Below are positions 1 to 7,871 of a DNA stretch of 45,855 nucleotides, piece by piece. Numbering within the stretch: position 1 is the first letter of the stretch; the number at the start of each line of letters is the position of its first letter. The translations under genes and the position numbers were made by a program. The notes below the pieces were generated by a model. It was given only the letters and a program-made list of their open reading frames with translations, searched no databases and was not told the DNA's origin. This DNA comes from a virus. The DNA lies in the IMG/VR virus record IMGVR_UViG_3300048104_000385, positions 1 to 45,855 of that record; one strand, given 5' to 3'.

Positions 1-789
1 AAAACTACTGTCGCTAAAGCTTTGTGCAACGAGTTGTCATTAGATTATATTATAATTAATGGCTCCGAAGAGGGTAACATTGATACTCTCAGAGGTAAAA
101 TCAAGCAGTTTGCTTCATCGGTATCATTACAGGGTGGCTATAAAGTAGTTATTCTTGATGAAGCAGACTACTTGAACCCACAATCAACACAACCAGCTTT
201 GCGTGGATTCATCGAAGAATTCTCAGGAAACTGTAGGTTTATACTAACATGCAATTTCAAAAACAGAATTATCGATCCACTTCATTCTCGATGTACAACC
301 ATTGAGTTTAATGTACCTAAAAAGTCAATGCCAAAACTCTGTGTTCAATTCCTTCACCGCTGTGAAGTTATTCTAAATCAGGAAAATATTGATTACGATC
401 GTACTGTTGTTGCAGAACTTATTACTAAACACATGCCTGATTGGCGTAAAGTGTTGAATGAGTTACAGCGATATAGTACCAGTGGAACAATTGATACTGG
501 AATACTTGTAACGCTTTCTGATGCATCTATTAGTGATTTAATGGAACATCTAAAACTTAAAAACTTTAAGCTTATGCGACAATGGGTTGCAGACAATATT
601 GATACAGAACCAGCTTCACTCTTTCGTAAAGTTTACGATAACATGAATGAATATGTTGATCCTCAAAGTATACCGCAACTGGTACTTATTTTGGCAGATT
701 ACCAATACAAAAATTCATTTGTTGCTGATCATGAGTTGAATATGGTCGCATGCTTAACTGAGATAATGGCTGGAGTTAAATTCAAATGA
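1..789 (+). CDS. 44: Sliding clamp loader large subunit (gp44), 5' partial
   Basis: The reading frame is open from base 1, so the gene begins before the window. The first visible residues, KTTVAKAL, are the end of a Walker A loop. A Walker B motif follows (VVILDEADYL), then the region with the arginine-finger type sequence HSRC, which together mark an AAA+ clamp loader ATPase. In T4-like phages gp44 forms a 4:1 complex with gp62 and loads the gp45 clamp on primer-template DNA. The next gene, with a 4-base overlap, is the gp62 homologue, which supports the assignment. Only the extreme N-terminus is missing. Confidence 0.95.
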   Translation, partial: KTTVAKALCNELSLDYIIINGSEEGNIDTLRGKIKQFASSVSLQGGYKVVILDEADYLNPQSTQPALRGFIEEFSGNCRFILTCNFKNRIIDPLHSRCTTIEFNVPKKSMPKLCVQFLHRCEVILNQENIDYDRTVVAELITKHMPDWRKVLNELQRYSTSGTIDTGILVTLSDASISDLMEHLKLKNFKLMRQWVADNIDTEPASLFRKVYDNMNEYVDPQSIPQLVLILADYQYKNSFVADHELNMVACLTEIMAGVKFK

Positions 790-1166
790 CACCATTCGAT
801 TATCTAAAAGCAATCAATAATTCTAAAAAGAATATTATTGTAGACGACTTATCGGAAAATGAGTATAACGCTTTTATGGTAAATAGAGGGTTATCGTTTT
901 TCCCTGATACTGTTCTTATGGCTAATGAAATGAATATATCACATCATTTAGATAGTAAGCTTCAATTCGATTTTCTTATAAATATTATTAAGAAAAAGAG
1001 TAGATTTACTAAATGGTCCAAAAAGACTAATATAGAAAATCTTGAAGTAATTAAACAATATTATGGATATAGCAATGAAAAAGCTAGATCTGTTTTATCA
1101 TTATTCAGCAATGACGAAATTGCTGATTTGAATCAAAGGATTAGTAAAGGTGGAAGAACTAAATAA
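786..1166 (+). CDS. 62: Clamp loader small subunit (gp62)
   Basis: This 126-residue protein overlaps the end of gp44 by four bases (ATGA), the typical arrangement of genes 44 and 62. The N-terminus TPFDYLKAIN and the C-terminal lysine-rich helix match the gp62 family as seen in marine T4-like phages, where it is shorter than the T4 protein (187 residues). It has no nucleotide-binding motif, as expected for the non-catalytic subunit of the clamp loader. The assignment rests on position and family resemblance. The reading is probably translationally coupled to gp44. Confidence 0.85.
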   Translation: MTPFDYLKAINNSKKNIIVDDLSENEYNAFMVNRGLSFFPDTVLMANEMNISHHLDSKLQFDFLINIIKKKSRFTKWSKKTNIENLEVIKQYYGYSNEKARSVLSLFSNDEIADLNQRISKGGRTK

Positions 1167-1197
1167 TAACCCAATACAAAATTGGACACCTGGTTCG

Positions 1198-1572
1198 ATG
1201 CTCGAAGTATCACTCAATGAACCAGACGATTTTCTAAAAGTAAGAGAAACACTAACCAGAATTGGAGTGGCTTCTCGCAAAGAAAGCAAACTATATCAAT
1301 CGTGTCATATTCTGCATAAGCAGGGTAGATACTTTATTGTACATTTTAAAGAATTATTTCTATTAGATGGAAAACCATCCAATCTATTAGAGAACGATAT
1401 TCAGCGACGCAACACAATTGCAACGCTGTTATCAGATTGGGGATTGGTCACTATGATTGAACCTAATCTGTTTAAGGACGTAGCACCTTTGAGACAAATC
1501 AAAGTGATACCACACAAAGATAAAGCTCTTTGGGAATTATGTCCAAAATATAACATAGGAAACACAAACTAA
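1198..1572 (+). CDS. regA: RegA translational repressor
   Basis: The sequence from residue 1, MLEVSLNEPDDFLKV, followed by LYQSCHILHKQGRYFIVHFKE and a C-terminal KYNIGN, closely matches T4 RegA, an RNA-binding protein that blocks translation initiation of many early mRNAs, including those of the clamp loader and its own. The ATG at 1198 is chosen because it aligns with the start of T4 RegA. A GTG at 1150 in the same frame has a better Shine-Dalgarno (AAAGGA, 9 bases upstream) and would add 16 residues, so the start is uncertain. If 1198 is right, the short leader holds a small hairpin (CCAAT/ATTGG, 1171-1185) that could be part of an autoregulatory site. Confidence 0.9.
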   Translation: MLEVSLNEPDDFLKVRETLTRIGVASRKESKLYQSCHILHKQGRYFIVHFKELFLLDGKPSNLLENDIQRRNTIATLLSDWGLVTMIEPNLFKDVAPLRQIKVIPHKDKALWELCPKYNIGNTN

Positions 1573-1584
1573 CTTCCTAAGTTG

Positions 1585-1592
1585 TATAAATA
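1585..1592 (+). promoter_or_regulatory. T4-type late promoter for hsp20
   Basis: An exact TATAAATA octamer, the T4 late promoter consensus recognised by the gp55 sigma factor, lies 61 bases upstream of the Hsp20 start. By the T4 rule (five bases between the octamer and +1) transcription would begin at G1598, the first base of a hairpin. Confidence 0.6.
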
Positions 1593-1597
1593 AACTT

Positions 1598-1618
1598 GGA
1601 TGCCGAATAATCGGGTCC
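1598..1618 (+). promoter_or_regulatory. 5'-terminal stem-loop of the predicted hsp20 late transcript
   Basis: GGA (1598-1600) pairs with TCC (1616-1618) and CCGA (1603-1606) pairs with TCGG (1611-1614) around an ATAA tetraloop, with a small internal loop between the two helices. The hairpin begins exactly where the upstream TATAAATA promoter predicts +1, so it could protect the 5' end of the mRNA or act as a sensor. Function is inferred. Confidence 0.4.
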
Positions 1619-1653
1619 ATATATTAATCTTGCTTTAAATAGGAGAAACTAAA

Positions 1654-2109
1654 ATGGTAAGAAATGCAATGAACGTGCCGCGTTCCCTCTTTATTGGATT
1701 TGATCCAATATTAAATGAACTTGAAAGAATCCACCAAGCTGGAAGATCTCAAGATAATTATCCCCCACACAACGTTGTGAAGATCGATGACGATAATTTC
1801 AATATCGAACTTGCAGTTGCTGGATTTTCTGAAGATGATATTTCATTGGAAGTAAAGGATGGTATTCTTTTAATAAAAGGTCAACACAATGAAGATGATG
1901 ATCGTGAATATGCACATAAGGGTATCTCATCCCGCAAATTCGAGAAGTCCTTCCGACTCTCAGAATTTGTCGTAATAGACGGGGCTGATCTAGTGAACGG
2001 AATACTTGTGGTTAACGCCAGAGTTGAGGTTCCAGAAGAGAGGCGTCCTAGGAAGATCGAAATCGGGTCTGCTGGGGCATCAAAGAAGAAGGAATTTATT
2101 CAAGAATAG
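1654..2109 (+). CDS. hsp20: Small heat shock protein Hsp20 (alpha-crystallin family)
   Basis: The 151-residue protein carries an alpha-crystallin domain: NFNIELAVAGFSEDDISLEVKDGIL near residues 48-72, then the conserved GI-S-RKFEKSFRL segment and a GILVV stretch before a C-terminal tail. It is an ATP-independent holdase for unfolded proteins. Hsp20 genes are common in marine T4-like phages, where they probably help virion assembly. The start is supported by AGGAG upstream of the ATG. It sits between regA and DNA polymerase but has its own late promoter at 1585, so it is probably expressed late, unlike its neighbours. Confidence 0.93.
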   Translation: MVRNAMNVPRSLFIGFDPILNELERIHQAGRSQDNYPPHNVVKIDDDNFNIELAVAGFSEDDISLEVKDGILLIKGQHNEDDDREYAHKGISSRKFEKSFRLSEFVVIDGADLVNGILVVNARVEVPEERRPRKIEIGSAGASKKKEFIQE

Positions 2110-2166
2110 ATTCCGGTGAGCAGCGAAAACTCAGTGGATTGTTTAACAATTTACTGGAGTCAAATC

Positions 2167-2286
2167 ATGGGTTACATACGTAAACACAAGGATGGCATTA
2201 GGACTGGATTCGAATTATTGTTTATTATGGCTGGTATACTAGCAGTATCACCAATCATAATTTATCTACAATTGAATTCATATTAA
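2167..2286 (+). CDS. Small single-pass membrane protein
   Basis: A 39-residue reading frame starts at ATG 2167 after a CTGGAG Shine-Dalgarno. The first 14 residues are basic (GYIRKHKDGIRTG) and are followed by one hydrophobic segment (LLFIMAGILAVSPIIIYL), so a single inner-membrane helix with the N-terminus in the cytoplasm is expected. It is not recognised. It ends just before a strong terminator, so it is the last gene of the hsp20 transcript. Its good RBS and position argue that it is real. Confidence 0.6.
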   Translation: MGYIRKHKDGIRTGFELLFIMAGILAVSPIIIYLQLNSY

Positions 2287-2301
2287 TGACTAAGCTTAGT
2301 C

Positions 2302-2328
2302 GGGGGAGTCATCTCCCCCTACTTTTTT
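2302..2328 (+). terminator. Rho-independent terminator after the hsp20 unit
   Basis: A 7-bp G/C-rich stem, GGGGGAG (2302-2308) with CTCCCCC (2313-2319), has a TCAT loop and is followed by a run of six T (2323-2328). It is preceded by a 14-base perfect palindrome, GACTAAGCTTAGTC (2288-2301). It separates the late hsp20 unit from the polymerase promoter. Confidence 0.85.
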
Positions 2329-2339
2329 CATTTTACATG

Positions 2340-2368
2340 TGTACATGTGCAGTAAAGTATGGTATAAT
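2340..2368 (+). promoter_or_regulatory. TGTACA/extended -10 promoter for DNA polymerase
   Basis: TGTACA (2340-2345), a 17-base spacer and TATAAT (2363-2368) preceded by TATGG. It is one of nine sites with the same layout in the window and probably a host-sigma early promoter. The whole 34-base stretch 2335-2368 recurs identically at 38471-38504. Confidence 0.8.
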
Positions 2369-2393
2369 AGACTATATTATCAAAGGTGAATGA

Positions 2394-4907
2394 ATGAATT
2401 TTTATACTAATGTCGGCCGATATGGCAATATGCTACTCTATCGTGGTATCGAAAACGGTAATCGAGTAAGCAGAAAAGTAAAATACAAACCAACCTTGTA
2501 CGTCGCTACAAGTAAACCTACAGATTGGAAAGCGTTGGATGGAACTCCAGTTGCACCAGTCACACAATTCGAATCTATGCGTGATGCTAAAGATTGGATT
2601 AGTTTAAACAAAGAAGTTTCAGGACGAAAAATATACGGAAACAACCGTTATATTTCTACGTTTATAAACGAAAAGTTTCCAGGCGATATTGAATTTGATC
2701 GTAACGCAATTAATGTTACTACAATCGATATCGAAGTCGCATCAGACGACGGGTTTCCTGAACCAGATGTAGCTTCAAAAGAAGTTACTGCTATCTGTAT
2801 TAAAAACAATATTGACAATACTTATTACGTATGGGCATTAAGAGATTACGATGTAAATCAATCTATTATGCAAACAAATCGTGTCGTGTATAAAAAGTGC
2901 GATACTGAAGGCCAACTACTTTTGGACTTTATAACACATTGGTCATCACCAACGCATTGTCCAGATGTTGTTACAGGTTGGAACTCAAGATTTTTTGATA
3001 TTCCATACCTTGTAAACAGAATTAATAATTTACTAGGTTCTGACTGGGTTAAAAAGTTATCACCTTGGGGATTAATTGATTCACGAGATGTTACTATCAT
3101 GGCTCGTAAACAAACAGCATACGAAATTGCTGGAATATCTCAACTCGACTATATGGAACTATTCAAGAAGTTTGGTTATTCATACGGTGCACAAGAATCA
3201 TATTCACTTAATCATATATCACACGTTGTTCTAGGCGAAAAGAAACTTTCTTACGAAGAACACTCAAGTTTATTTAGTTTATACTTAAACGATCATCAAA
3301 AGTTTATTGACTATAATATTAAAGATGTTGAATTGGTCGATAGGATCGAAGATAAACTTGGTCTTATTACCCTTGCTTTAACGATGGCTTATCGCGGTGG
3401 TGTTAACTACGGCGATACATTTGGAACTACAGCGATATGGGATTCTATTATTTACAGGGATCTTTCAACACAAAAGATTGCAGTTCCATTCCAAGAGGAT
3501 AAAGTAAAAACACCATATCCTGGCGGATATGTTAAAGATCCACAAGTTGGAATAAACGATTGGGTAGTATCTTTTGATTTAAACTCACTATATCCATCCT
3601 TAATTATGCAATACAATATGTCGCCAGAAACAATAGCATCTGGTGAATTATCTGATTATGACGTCGATAGTATTCTTAAAAACCACACAATTGTAAATAA
3701 CAGAGGTAAAGCTGTAAGTGCAAATGGCCAATATTTTAATATCGACAAAAAGGGTATCTTACCTAAGATCATCGAACAGATGTATGGCGAAAGAGTTCAA
3801 ATTAAAAAGGCTATGATTAAAGCACAAAAGGAATTACAGAAGGTAGATAAAAATGATAAACAAGAAGTCTATAGAATTGAAAGGGATATTGCAATCAATG
3901 AAAACAGGCAAATGTCTATTAAAATTCTTCTTAATTCTCTTTATGGTGCTCTTGGCAACAAATACTTCAGATTCTTCGATCAACGAATTGCCGAAGGAAT
4001 TACACTTTCCGGACAACTTACAATACGATGGGCTGAAGAAGCCATCAATACATATCTCAATAAAGTGCTCAAAACTAACAAAGATTACGTCTTGGCAATC
4101 GACACCGATTCAGTGTATGTATGTTTAAACGACCTAGTTAAAGCAGTTAACCCTAGTAATCCTATTGATTTTCTAGACACAGTCTGTAGAGAAAAGCTAG
4201 AACCTGTCCTTGAAGAAGCATATAAAAAGTTATATGGTATCATGGGTGGTATCGAAAACAAAATGGTCATGGGACGAGAAGTAATTGCTGATCGTGGTCT
4301 TTGGACAGCAAAGAAACGATACATTCTTAATGTGCATGATAACGAAGGTGTACGATATGCAGAACCTAAACTAAAAATTATGGGTATTGAAGCTATTAAA
4401 TCTTCTACACCTGCACCATGTCGAGAAGCACTAAAAGAAATATTCAAAGTTATTATGCATTCATCTGAATCTGATGTACAAAAATCTATTGAGCATTTCA
4501 GACAATACTTCAGAACACTAGAACCAAACGATATTGCATTCCCTAGGGGTATAACCAATCTTACTTCGTTCCAAGACAGAAACACTATTTACAGAAAAGG
4601 TACTCCGATACATGCTCGTGGCGGAATACTTTACAACAAATTAATCGATGATCTATCGCTAGGTAAGCGATATAACAAAATCAATAACGGCGAAAAGATT
4701 AAATTCATTTATCTTAGAACGCCTAATCCTATAAAGGAAAATGTTATATCATTCCTAGATTATCTTCCAACAGAGTTTGGATTGAATAAATATATTGATC
4801 ACGAAACCCAATTTCAAAAAACTTTCCTAGATCCTATCGAACCAATACTCGATGCGATTGGTTGGTCTTCAAAAGAGGTATCTACGCTAGATGAGTTTTT
4901 TGGATAA
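2394..4907 (+). CDS. 43: DNA polymerase, family B (gp43)
   Basis: The 837-residue replicative polymerase has all family B landmarks in order: Exo I with D112 and E114 (TTIDIEVASDDG), Exo III around YNIKDVELVD, polymerase motif A (SFDLNSLYPS, near residue 394), motif B (KILLNSLYGALGNKY, near 510-524) and motif C (AIDTDSVYV, near 570). It combines 5'-3' synthesis with 3'-5' proofreading and works with the gp45 clamp loaded by gp44/62. It is shorter than T4 gp43 (about 900), as in other marine relatives. The ATG at 2394 follows AAAGGTGA, and the gene has its own promoter. Confidence 0.98.
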   Translation: MNFYTNVGRYGNMLLYRGIENGNRVSRKVKYKPTLYVATSKPTDWKALDGTPVAPVTQFESMRDAKDWISLNKEVSGRKIYGNNRYISTFINEKFPGDIEFDRNAINVTTIDIEVASDDGFPEPDVASKEVTAICIKNNIDNTYYVWALRDYDVNQSIMQTNRVVYKKCDTEGQLLLDFITHWSSPTHCPDVVTGWNSRFFDIPYLVNRINNLLGSDWVKKLSPWGLIDSRDVTIMARKQTAYEIAGISQLDYMELFKKFGYSYGAQESYSLNHISHVVLGEKKLSYEEHSSLFSLYLNDHQKFIDYNIKDVELVDRIEDKLGLITLALTMAYRGGVNYGDTFGTTAIWDSIIYRDLSTQKIAVPFQEDKVKTPYPGGYVKDPQVGINDWVVSFDLNSLYPSLIMQYNMSPETIASGELSDYDVDSILKNHTIVNNRGKAVSANGQYFNIDKKGILPKIIEQMYGERVQIKKAMIKAQKELQKVDKNDKQEVYRIERDIAINENRQMSIKILLNSLYGALGNKYFRFFDQRIAEGITLSGQLTIRWAEEAINTYLNKVLKTNKDYVLAIDTDSVYVCLNDLVKAVNPSNPIDFLDTVCREKLEPVLEEAYKKLYGIMGGIENKMVMGREVIADRGLWTAKKRYILNVHDNEGVRYAEPKLKIMGIEAIKSSTPAPCREALKEIFKVIMHSSESDVQKSIEHFRQYFRTLEPNDIAFPRGITNLTSFQDRNTIYRKGTPIHARGGILYNKLIDDLSLGKRYNKINNGEKIKFIYLRTPNPIKENVISFLDYLPTEFGLNKYIDHETQFQKTFLDPIEPILDAIGWSSKEVSTLDEFFG

Positions 4908-4911
4908 ACAC

Positions 4912-4940
4912 TGTACATTTAATATAAAATATGGTATAAT
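4912..4940 (+). promoter_or_regulatory. TGTACA/extended -10 promoter
   Basis: TGTACA (4912-4917), 17-base spacer, TATGG then TATAAT (4935-4940). It drives the unit beginning at 4961, with an AAAGGA Shine-Dalgarno shortly downstream. Confidence 0.8.
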
Positions 4941-4960
4941 AGTACCAAAGGAAAATACTT

Positions 4961-5257
4961 ATGAAAGATGAATATAAATTAATACGACTATCTTCTGGTG
5001 AAGAAGTAGTTGGTAAAGTTACACAAAATGAAGAATCAGTTACCATTACAGATGGTTATTCTTTGATTCCAGCAGGTGAAGGTAAAATTGGCTTCATGCC
5101 ATTTATGGCTTATACGAAGGCAGCAGAGGGAATTACTATTCCAAATAGTTTTATTCTATTTACTGTAGAACCAGTTGATGAACTAGTAGATCAAGTTAAA
5201 GCTATGAGCAGTCCTATTCAGGTGCCAGAAAAGCAAGGGATTATTACAAATGTCTAA
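4961..5257 (+). CDS. Small beta-rich protein, possibly Sm-like fold
   Basis: This 98-residue protein opens with YKLIRLSSGEEVVGKV, which resembles the first strands of Sm/LSm-like beta barrels seen in small proteins of marine T4-like phages (RL-TGE-v-G-V). The rest alternates hydrophobic and polar residues, as expected for strands, and the C-terminal part (EPVDELVDQVKAM) looks helical. No catalytic motif is visible. It is the first gene of a promoter-driven unit and overlaps the MazG-like gene by eight bases. An RNA-binding role would follow from an Sm fold but is only a guess. Confidence 0.6.
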   Translation: MKDEYKLIRLSSGEEVVGKVTQNEESVTITDGYSLIPAGEGKIGFMPFMAYTKAAEGITIPNSFILFTVEPVDELVDQVKAMSSPIQVPEKQGIITNV

Positions 5258-5651
5258 GAACTGGGTAGAAGATATTCACTTAATGCAAAGCAAATATCTT
5301 ACTAGGCAATGGGTTGAAAACAATCCTGAGAAACTAAAAAAGTTTCTTGAGTTTAGAGTTGATTTTTTGAAAGAAGAACTAATGGAAACAACAGCTGCGG
5401 TTACTAATAATGACCCAGAAGAAATTGTAGATGGTTTAATTGATCTATGTGTTGTTGCTATTGGTACACTCGATGCTTTTGGCGTTGATCCCTATAAAGC
5501 TTGGGATGCTGTACTAGAAGCTAATATGAACAAAGAAGTAGGACAAAAGCCAAGTAGGCCAAATCCACTAGGAGTTCCAGACCTAATTAAACCTGAAGGT
5601 TGGACCGCTCCATCACACGCAGGCAATCATGGTAAGTTTAACGATATTTAA
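5250..5651 (+). CDS. MazG/phosphoribosyl-ATP pyrophosphohydrolase-like protein
   Basis: Within 133 residues the motif EELMET (residues 37-42) followed by EEIVDGLIDLCVVAIG (55-70) reproduces the metal-binding EExxE...ExxD pattern of the all-alpha NTP pyrophosphatase superfamily (MazG, HisE, dUTPase-like). Such enzymes hydrolyse (d)NTPs or ppGpp-like nucleotides. MazG-like proteins are common in marine phages and may tune host nucleotide pools. The C-terminal part (KPSRPNPLGVPDLIKPEGW) resembles the extension of PRA-PH-like phage proteins. The exact substrate cannot be read from the sequence. Confidence 0.8.
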   Translation: MSKNWVEDIHLMQSKYLTRQWVENNPEKLKKFLEFRVDFLKEELMETTAAVTNNDPEEIVDGLIDLCVVAIGTLDAFGVDPYKAWDAVLEANMNKEVGQKPSRPNPLGVPDLIKPEGWTAPSHAGNHGKFNDI

Positions 5652-6546
5652 CAGTATATACGATAATAAAACTGATAAAAACATTACATATAAATCCTTT
5701 GACGATTTTGAAAAAGTGTTGTATCAGTTATCGGAAAGTACAAAATATCCAACTAAAAAGTCAGCACCACTAATATCTCCAGCAACTTATGTACCGGAGA
5801 CAACTCGTGCAAACGATAATGTTCTTAGTTGGGGTGGCTTTGGAATCGTAGATGTAGATGATTATATTGGAAGTATCGATGATATTTCTGAAGTGTATAG
5901 CGAATACAAATACGTATGTTATTCCACTGCTAGCTCGACTAAAGAACACCCTAAGTTTCGTTTAGTATTTCCACTAACAAGAGCTATAAATAAAGATGAA
6001 ATCAAACATTTTTGGTACGCATTAAATAAAGAGATAGGAGATATCGCAGATGCCCAAACAAAAGACCTCAGCAGAATGTATTACGTCCCAGCTAAATATA
6101 AAGGATCTTACAATTTCATATTCTCACACGATGGATCTACCATGGACCCAGCAAAGCTTATGGGAAAACACAGATACGTCGTACCAAATGAATCGTTTTT
6201 CGATAAGTTACCTGAAGCTATTAAAAGGGGTCTTATACAACATCGACAAGCAAAACTCGATAACACTAACTTTTCATGGACAGGATATCAAGACTGTCCT
6301 TTTATAAACAAAAAACAAATTGAAGAATACAAAACTTTATCAGGTGCTGGTTGGTATTACAAACTATATCAGATAATGGTTTCAATAGCAGGTAACGCAA
6401 TGTCCAAGGGTTATCCAATAACATCTAAGGAAATTGAGTATATCATTAGAGATCTTGATGCAGACACTGGAAATTGGTATGCAAAAAGACCAATTCATAA
6501 AGAAGCTGAAAGAGCTATTGAATTTATTTTTAAAAACAACATATAG
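5629..6546 (+). CDS. Archaeo-eukaryotic primase (AEP)-like protein
   Basis: The 305-residue protein shows the three AEP-type motifs with normal spacing: a hydrophobic strand ending in DVDD (GIVDVDDY, 72-79), a small-residue/His segment before a strand (SSTKEHPKFRLVFPL, 102-116) and DLSRMYYVP (146-154). This pattern occurs in primase-polymerase and RepB-like proteins of mobile elements. T4 itself uses a Toprim primase (gp61), so the protein would be an addition. No helicase domain is fused and the C-terminal half (about 200-305) is helical and unassigned. It overlaps the MazG-like gene by 23 bases. A primer-synthesis or repair role is inferred. Confidence 0.6.
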   Translation: MVSLTIFNSIYDNKTDKNITYKSFDDFEKVLYQLSESTKYPTKKSAPLISPATYVPETTRANDNVLSWGGFGIVDVDDYIGSIDDISEVYSEYKYVCYSTASSTKEHPKFRLVFPLTRAINKDEIKHFWYALNKEIGDIADAQTKDLSRMYYVPAKYKGSYNFIFSHDGSTMDPAKLMGKHRYVVPNESFFDKLPEAIKRGLIQHRQAKLDNTNFSWTGYQDCPFINKKQIEEYKTLSGAGWYYKLYQIMVSIAGNAMSKGYPITSKEIEYIIRDLDADTGNWYAKRPIHKEAERAIEFIFKNNI

Positions 6547-6555
6547 GATTATATT

Positions 6556-7116
6556 ATGGAACAATTTTTTCACAAACATATTATTAAAATAACAGCTATC
6601 ATTTGCCTACCTCTATGGATAGCTTTTCTTTGTTCTAAAGTACAAGCTGATAACCATAACTATTCTTGGCACGGCCATACTATTGAATTAAATCCAGAAC
6701 TACAAGAAGCACAATATTGTATGGCAAAAAACATTTATTTTGAAGCTGGTAATCAACCCGTTGCTGGTAAAATTGCAGTAGCACAAGTAGTACAAAATAG
6801 AGTTATGAATCAAAGTTATCCAAATAATATTTGTGACGTTGTATACCAAGCAAAATGGAAAGAAAATTGGAAAGGCACTCTTATGCCAATTAAACATATG
6901 TGTCAATTTAGCTGGTTCTGTGATGGTAAGTCAGATGACCCAGTCGATAGTGCAACATGGATGTTTTCTTTATTAGTTGCTGACTCTGTTATGAATGGAG
7001 AGTATGGCGATATTACCGAAGGGGCAACTCACTACCATGCAGACTCAGTATATCCTTATTGGGCTGAGTCATTAAATCAAACGGTTATAATCAACAATCA
7101 CATGTTTTATAAATAA
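6556..7116 (+). CDS. SleB-type cell wall hydrolase (Hydrolase_2), probable endolysin
   Basis: The 186-residue protein begins with a hydrophobic segment (about 10-28, ending KVQA) that is a signal peptide or signal anchor. It is followed by the Hydrolase_2 domain: CMAKNIYFEAGNQPVAGKIA with the likely catalytic Glu63, AQVVQNRVMNQSYPNNICDVVYQ, and CQFSWFCDG (116-124). SleB-like enzymes are lytic transglycosylases that cut peptidoglycan glycan strands. In this phage it is the best candidate for an exported (SAR or signal-peptide) endolysin, matching the spanin pair at 30045-30885. The ATG follows AGGA. Confidence 0.9.
   Translation: MEQFFHKHIIKITAIICLPLWIAFLCSKVQADNHNYSWHGHTIELNPELQEAQYCMAKNIYFEAGNQPVAGKIAVAQVVQNRVMNQSYPNNICDVVYQAKWKENWKGTLMPIKHMCQFSWFCDGKSDDPVDSATWMFSLLVADSVMNGEYGDITEGATHYHADSVYPYWAESLNQTVIINNHMFYK
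7108..7115 (+). promoter_or_regulatory. Possible late promoter before the co-chaperonin
   Basis: TATAAATA overlaps the stop codon of the hydrolase gene, 18 bases before ATG 7134. The predicted +1 near 7121 leaves a 13-base leader that still contains AGGAG. An octamer of A and T can occur by chance here, but the fit to gene spacing is good. Confidence 0.45.
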
Positions 7117-7133
7117 ATAATAGGAGAATAATT

Positions 7134-7385
7134 ATGAAAATGATTGGAACAAACGTCTTAGTAACAGAGACAGCAAAGGAAGATACTACTGCAGGTGGTA
7201 TCATTTTAACAGCAGACACGACTAAAGGGTCTAAACCCGCACTAGTACTTTTAGTAGGACCAGATGTAGTTGATGTAGCCAAAGGAGATAGAGTATATCT
7301 TTCTTGGCCTGAAGCTATGCCGGTAGATGTAGAAGGAAAGGCAGGTGCAATAATCGATATGGAACATATCAAGGCAGTAGTGTAA
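7134..7385 (+). CDS. GroES-like co-chaperonin (gp31 counterpart)
   Basis: The 83-residue protein has the GroES layout: N-terminal strand IGTNVLV, a mobile-loop-like stretch with GGIILT (residues 21-27), LLVGPDVVDVAKGDRVYL and a C-terminal AGAIIDMEHIKAVV. It would cap host GroEL, as T4 gp31 does, to allow folding of the large capsid protein. It is shorter than GroES (about 97) and T4 gp31 (111). A possible late promoter upstream fits a role in virion production. The next gene starts on its stop codon. Confidence 0.85.
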   Translation: MKMIGTNVLVTETAKEDTTAGGIILTADTTKGSKPALVLLVGPDVVDVAKGDRVYLSWPEAMPVDVEGKAGAIIDMEHIKAVV

Positions 7386-7804
7386 TGTATACATACAGTG
7401 TAAAGGTAACAAGAATAGTAGACGGAGATACGGTCGACGTAGATATCGACTTAGGTTTTGGTATGTCTTATAGAAAACAGAGAGTTCGTATGATGGGTAT
7501 TGATACTCCAGAATCCAGAACTAGAAATTTAGAAGAAAAGTTCTATGGTAAAGCAAGTAAAGCTCATCTTGTAGAAAAACTTAAAGATCAAAAGGTTAAA
7601 TTAGTATCACATGATAAAGGTAAATTTGGTAGAATCCTTGGTGAATTATTTATTGGAGACAATCCAGTAAGTGTTAATCAGCAAATGATTGATGAGTTCC
7701 ATGCAGTACCATATTTTGGTCAATCTAAGGATGATACTGAACAAGGACACTTGTGGAATAAGCAAGCTCTAAATGAGCAAGGTATTATATATCAACCAAA
7801 ATAA
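7385..7804 (+). CDS. Thermonuclease-like (SNase) nuclease
   Basis: The 139-residue protein has the staphylococcal-nuclease OB-fold signature: VTRIVDGDTVDVDIDLG (8-24) with the metal-binding aspartates, then RVRMMGIDTPESR (residues 33-45) with the catalytic Arg and DTPE motif, and later GKFGRILGELFIG with the second Arg. No signal peptide is visible, so it probably acts in the cytoplasm or is packaged. It could degrade host DNA or RNA. It starts one base into the stop of the co-chaperonin gene (TAATG) and ends before the next promoter. Confidence 0.88.
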   Translation: MYTYSVKVTRIVDGDTVDVDIDLGFGMSYRKQRVRMMGIDTPESRTRNLEEKFYGKASKAHLVEKLKDQKVKLVSHDKGKFGRILGELFIGDNPVSVNQQMIDEFHAVPYFGQSKDDTEQGHLWNKQALNEQGIIYQPK

Positions 7805-7816
7805 TCAAAAAAAGTG

Positions 7817-7845
7817 TGTACAATTGAACAAAACTATGGTATAAT
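7817..7845 (+). promoter_or_regulatory. TGTACA/extended -10 promoter of the modification operon
   Basis: TGTACA (7817-7822), 17-base spacer, TATGG-TATAAT (7840-7845). It heads the unit 7872-13558; no further promoter of this type is seen until 13531, so the eight or nine genes between are probably one operon. Confidence 0.8.
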
Positions 7846-7871
7846 AGTACTATAAACAGAAAGGTTATATT

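Noticed and set aside
4085-4585. Long minus-strand reading frame inside the polymerase gene
   Set aside because: It is antisense to conserved family B motifs, has no Shine-Dalgarno or promoter and no recognisable product. All other minus-strand frames were rejected for the same reasons.
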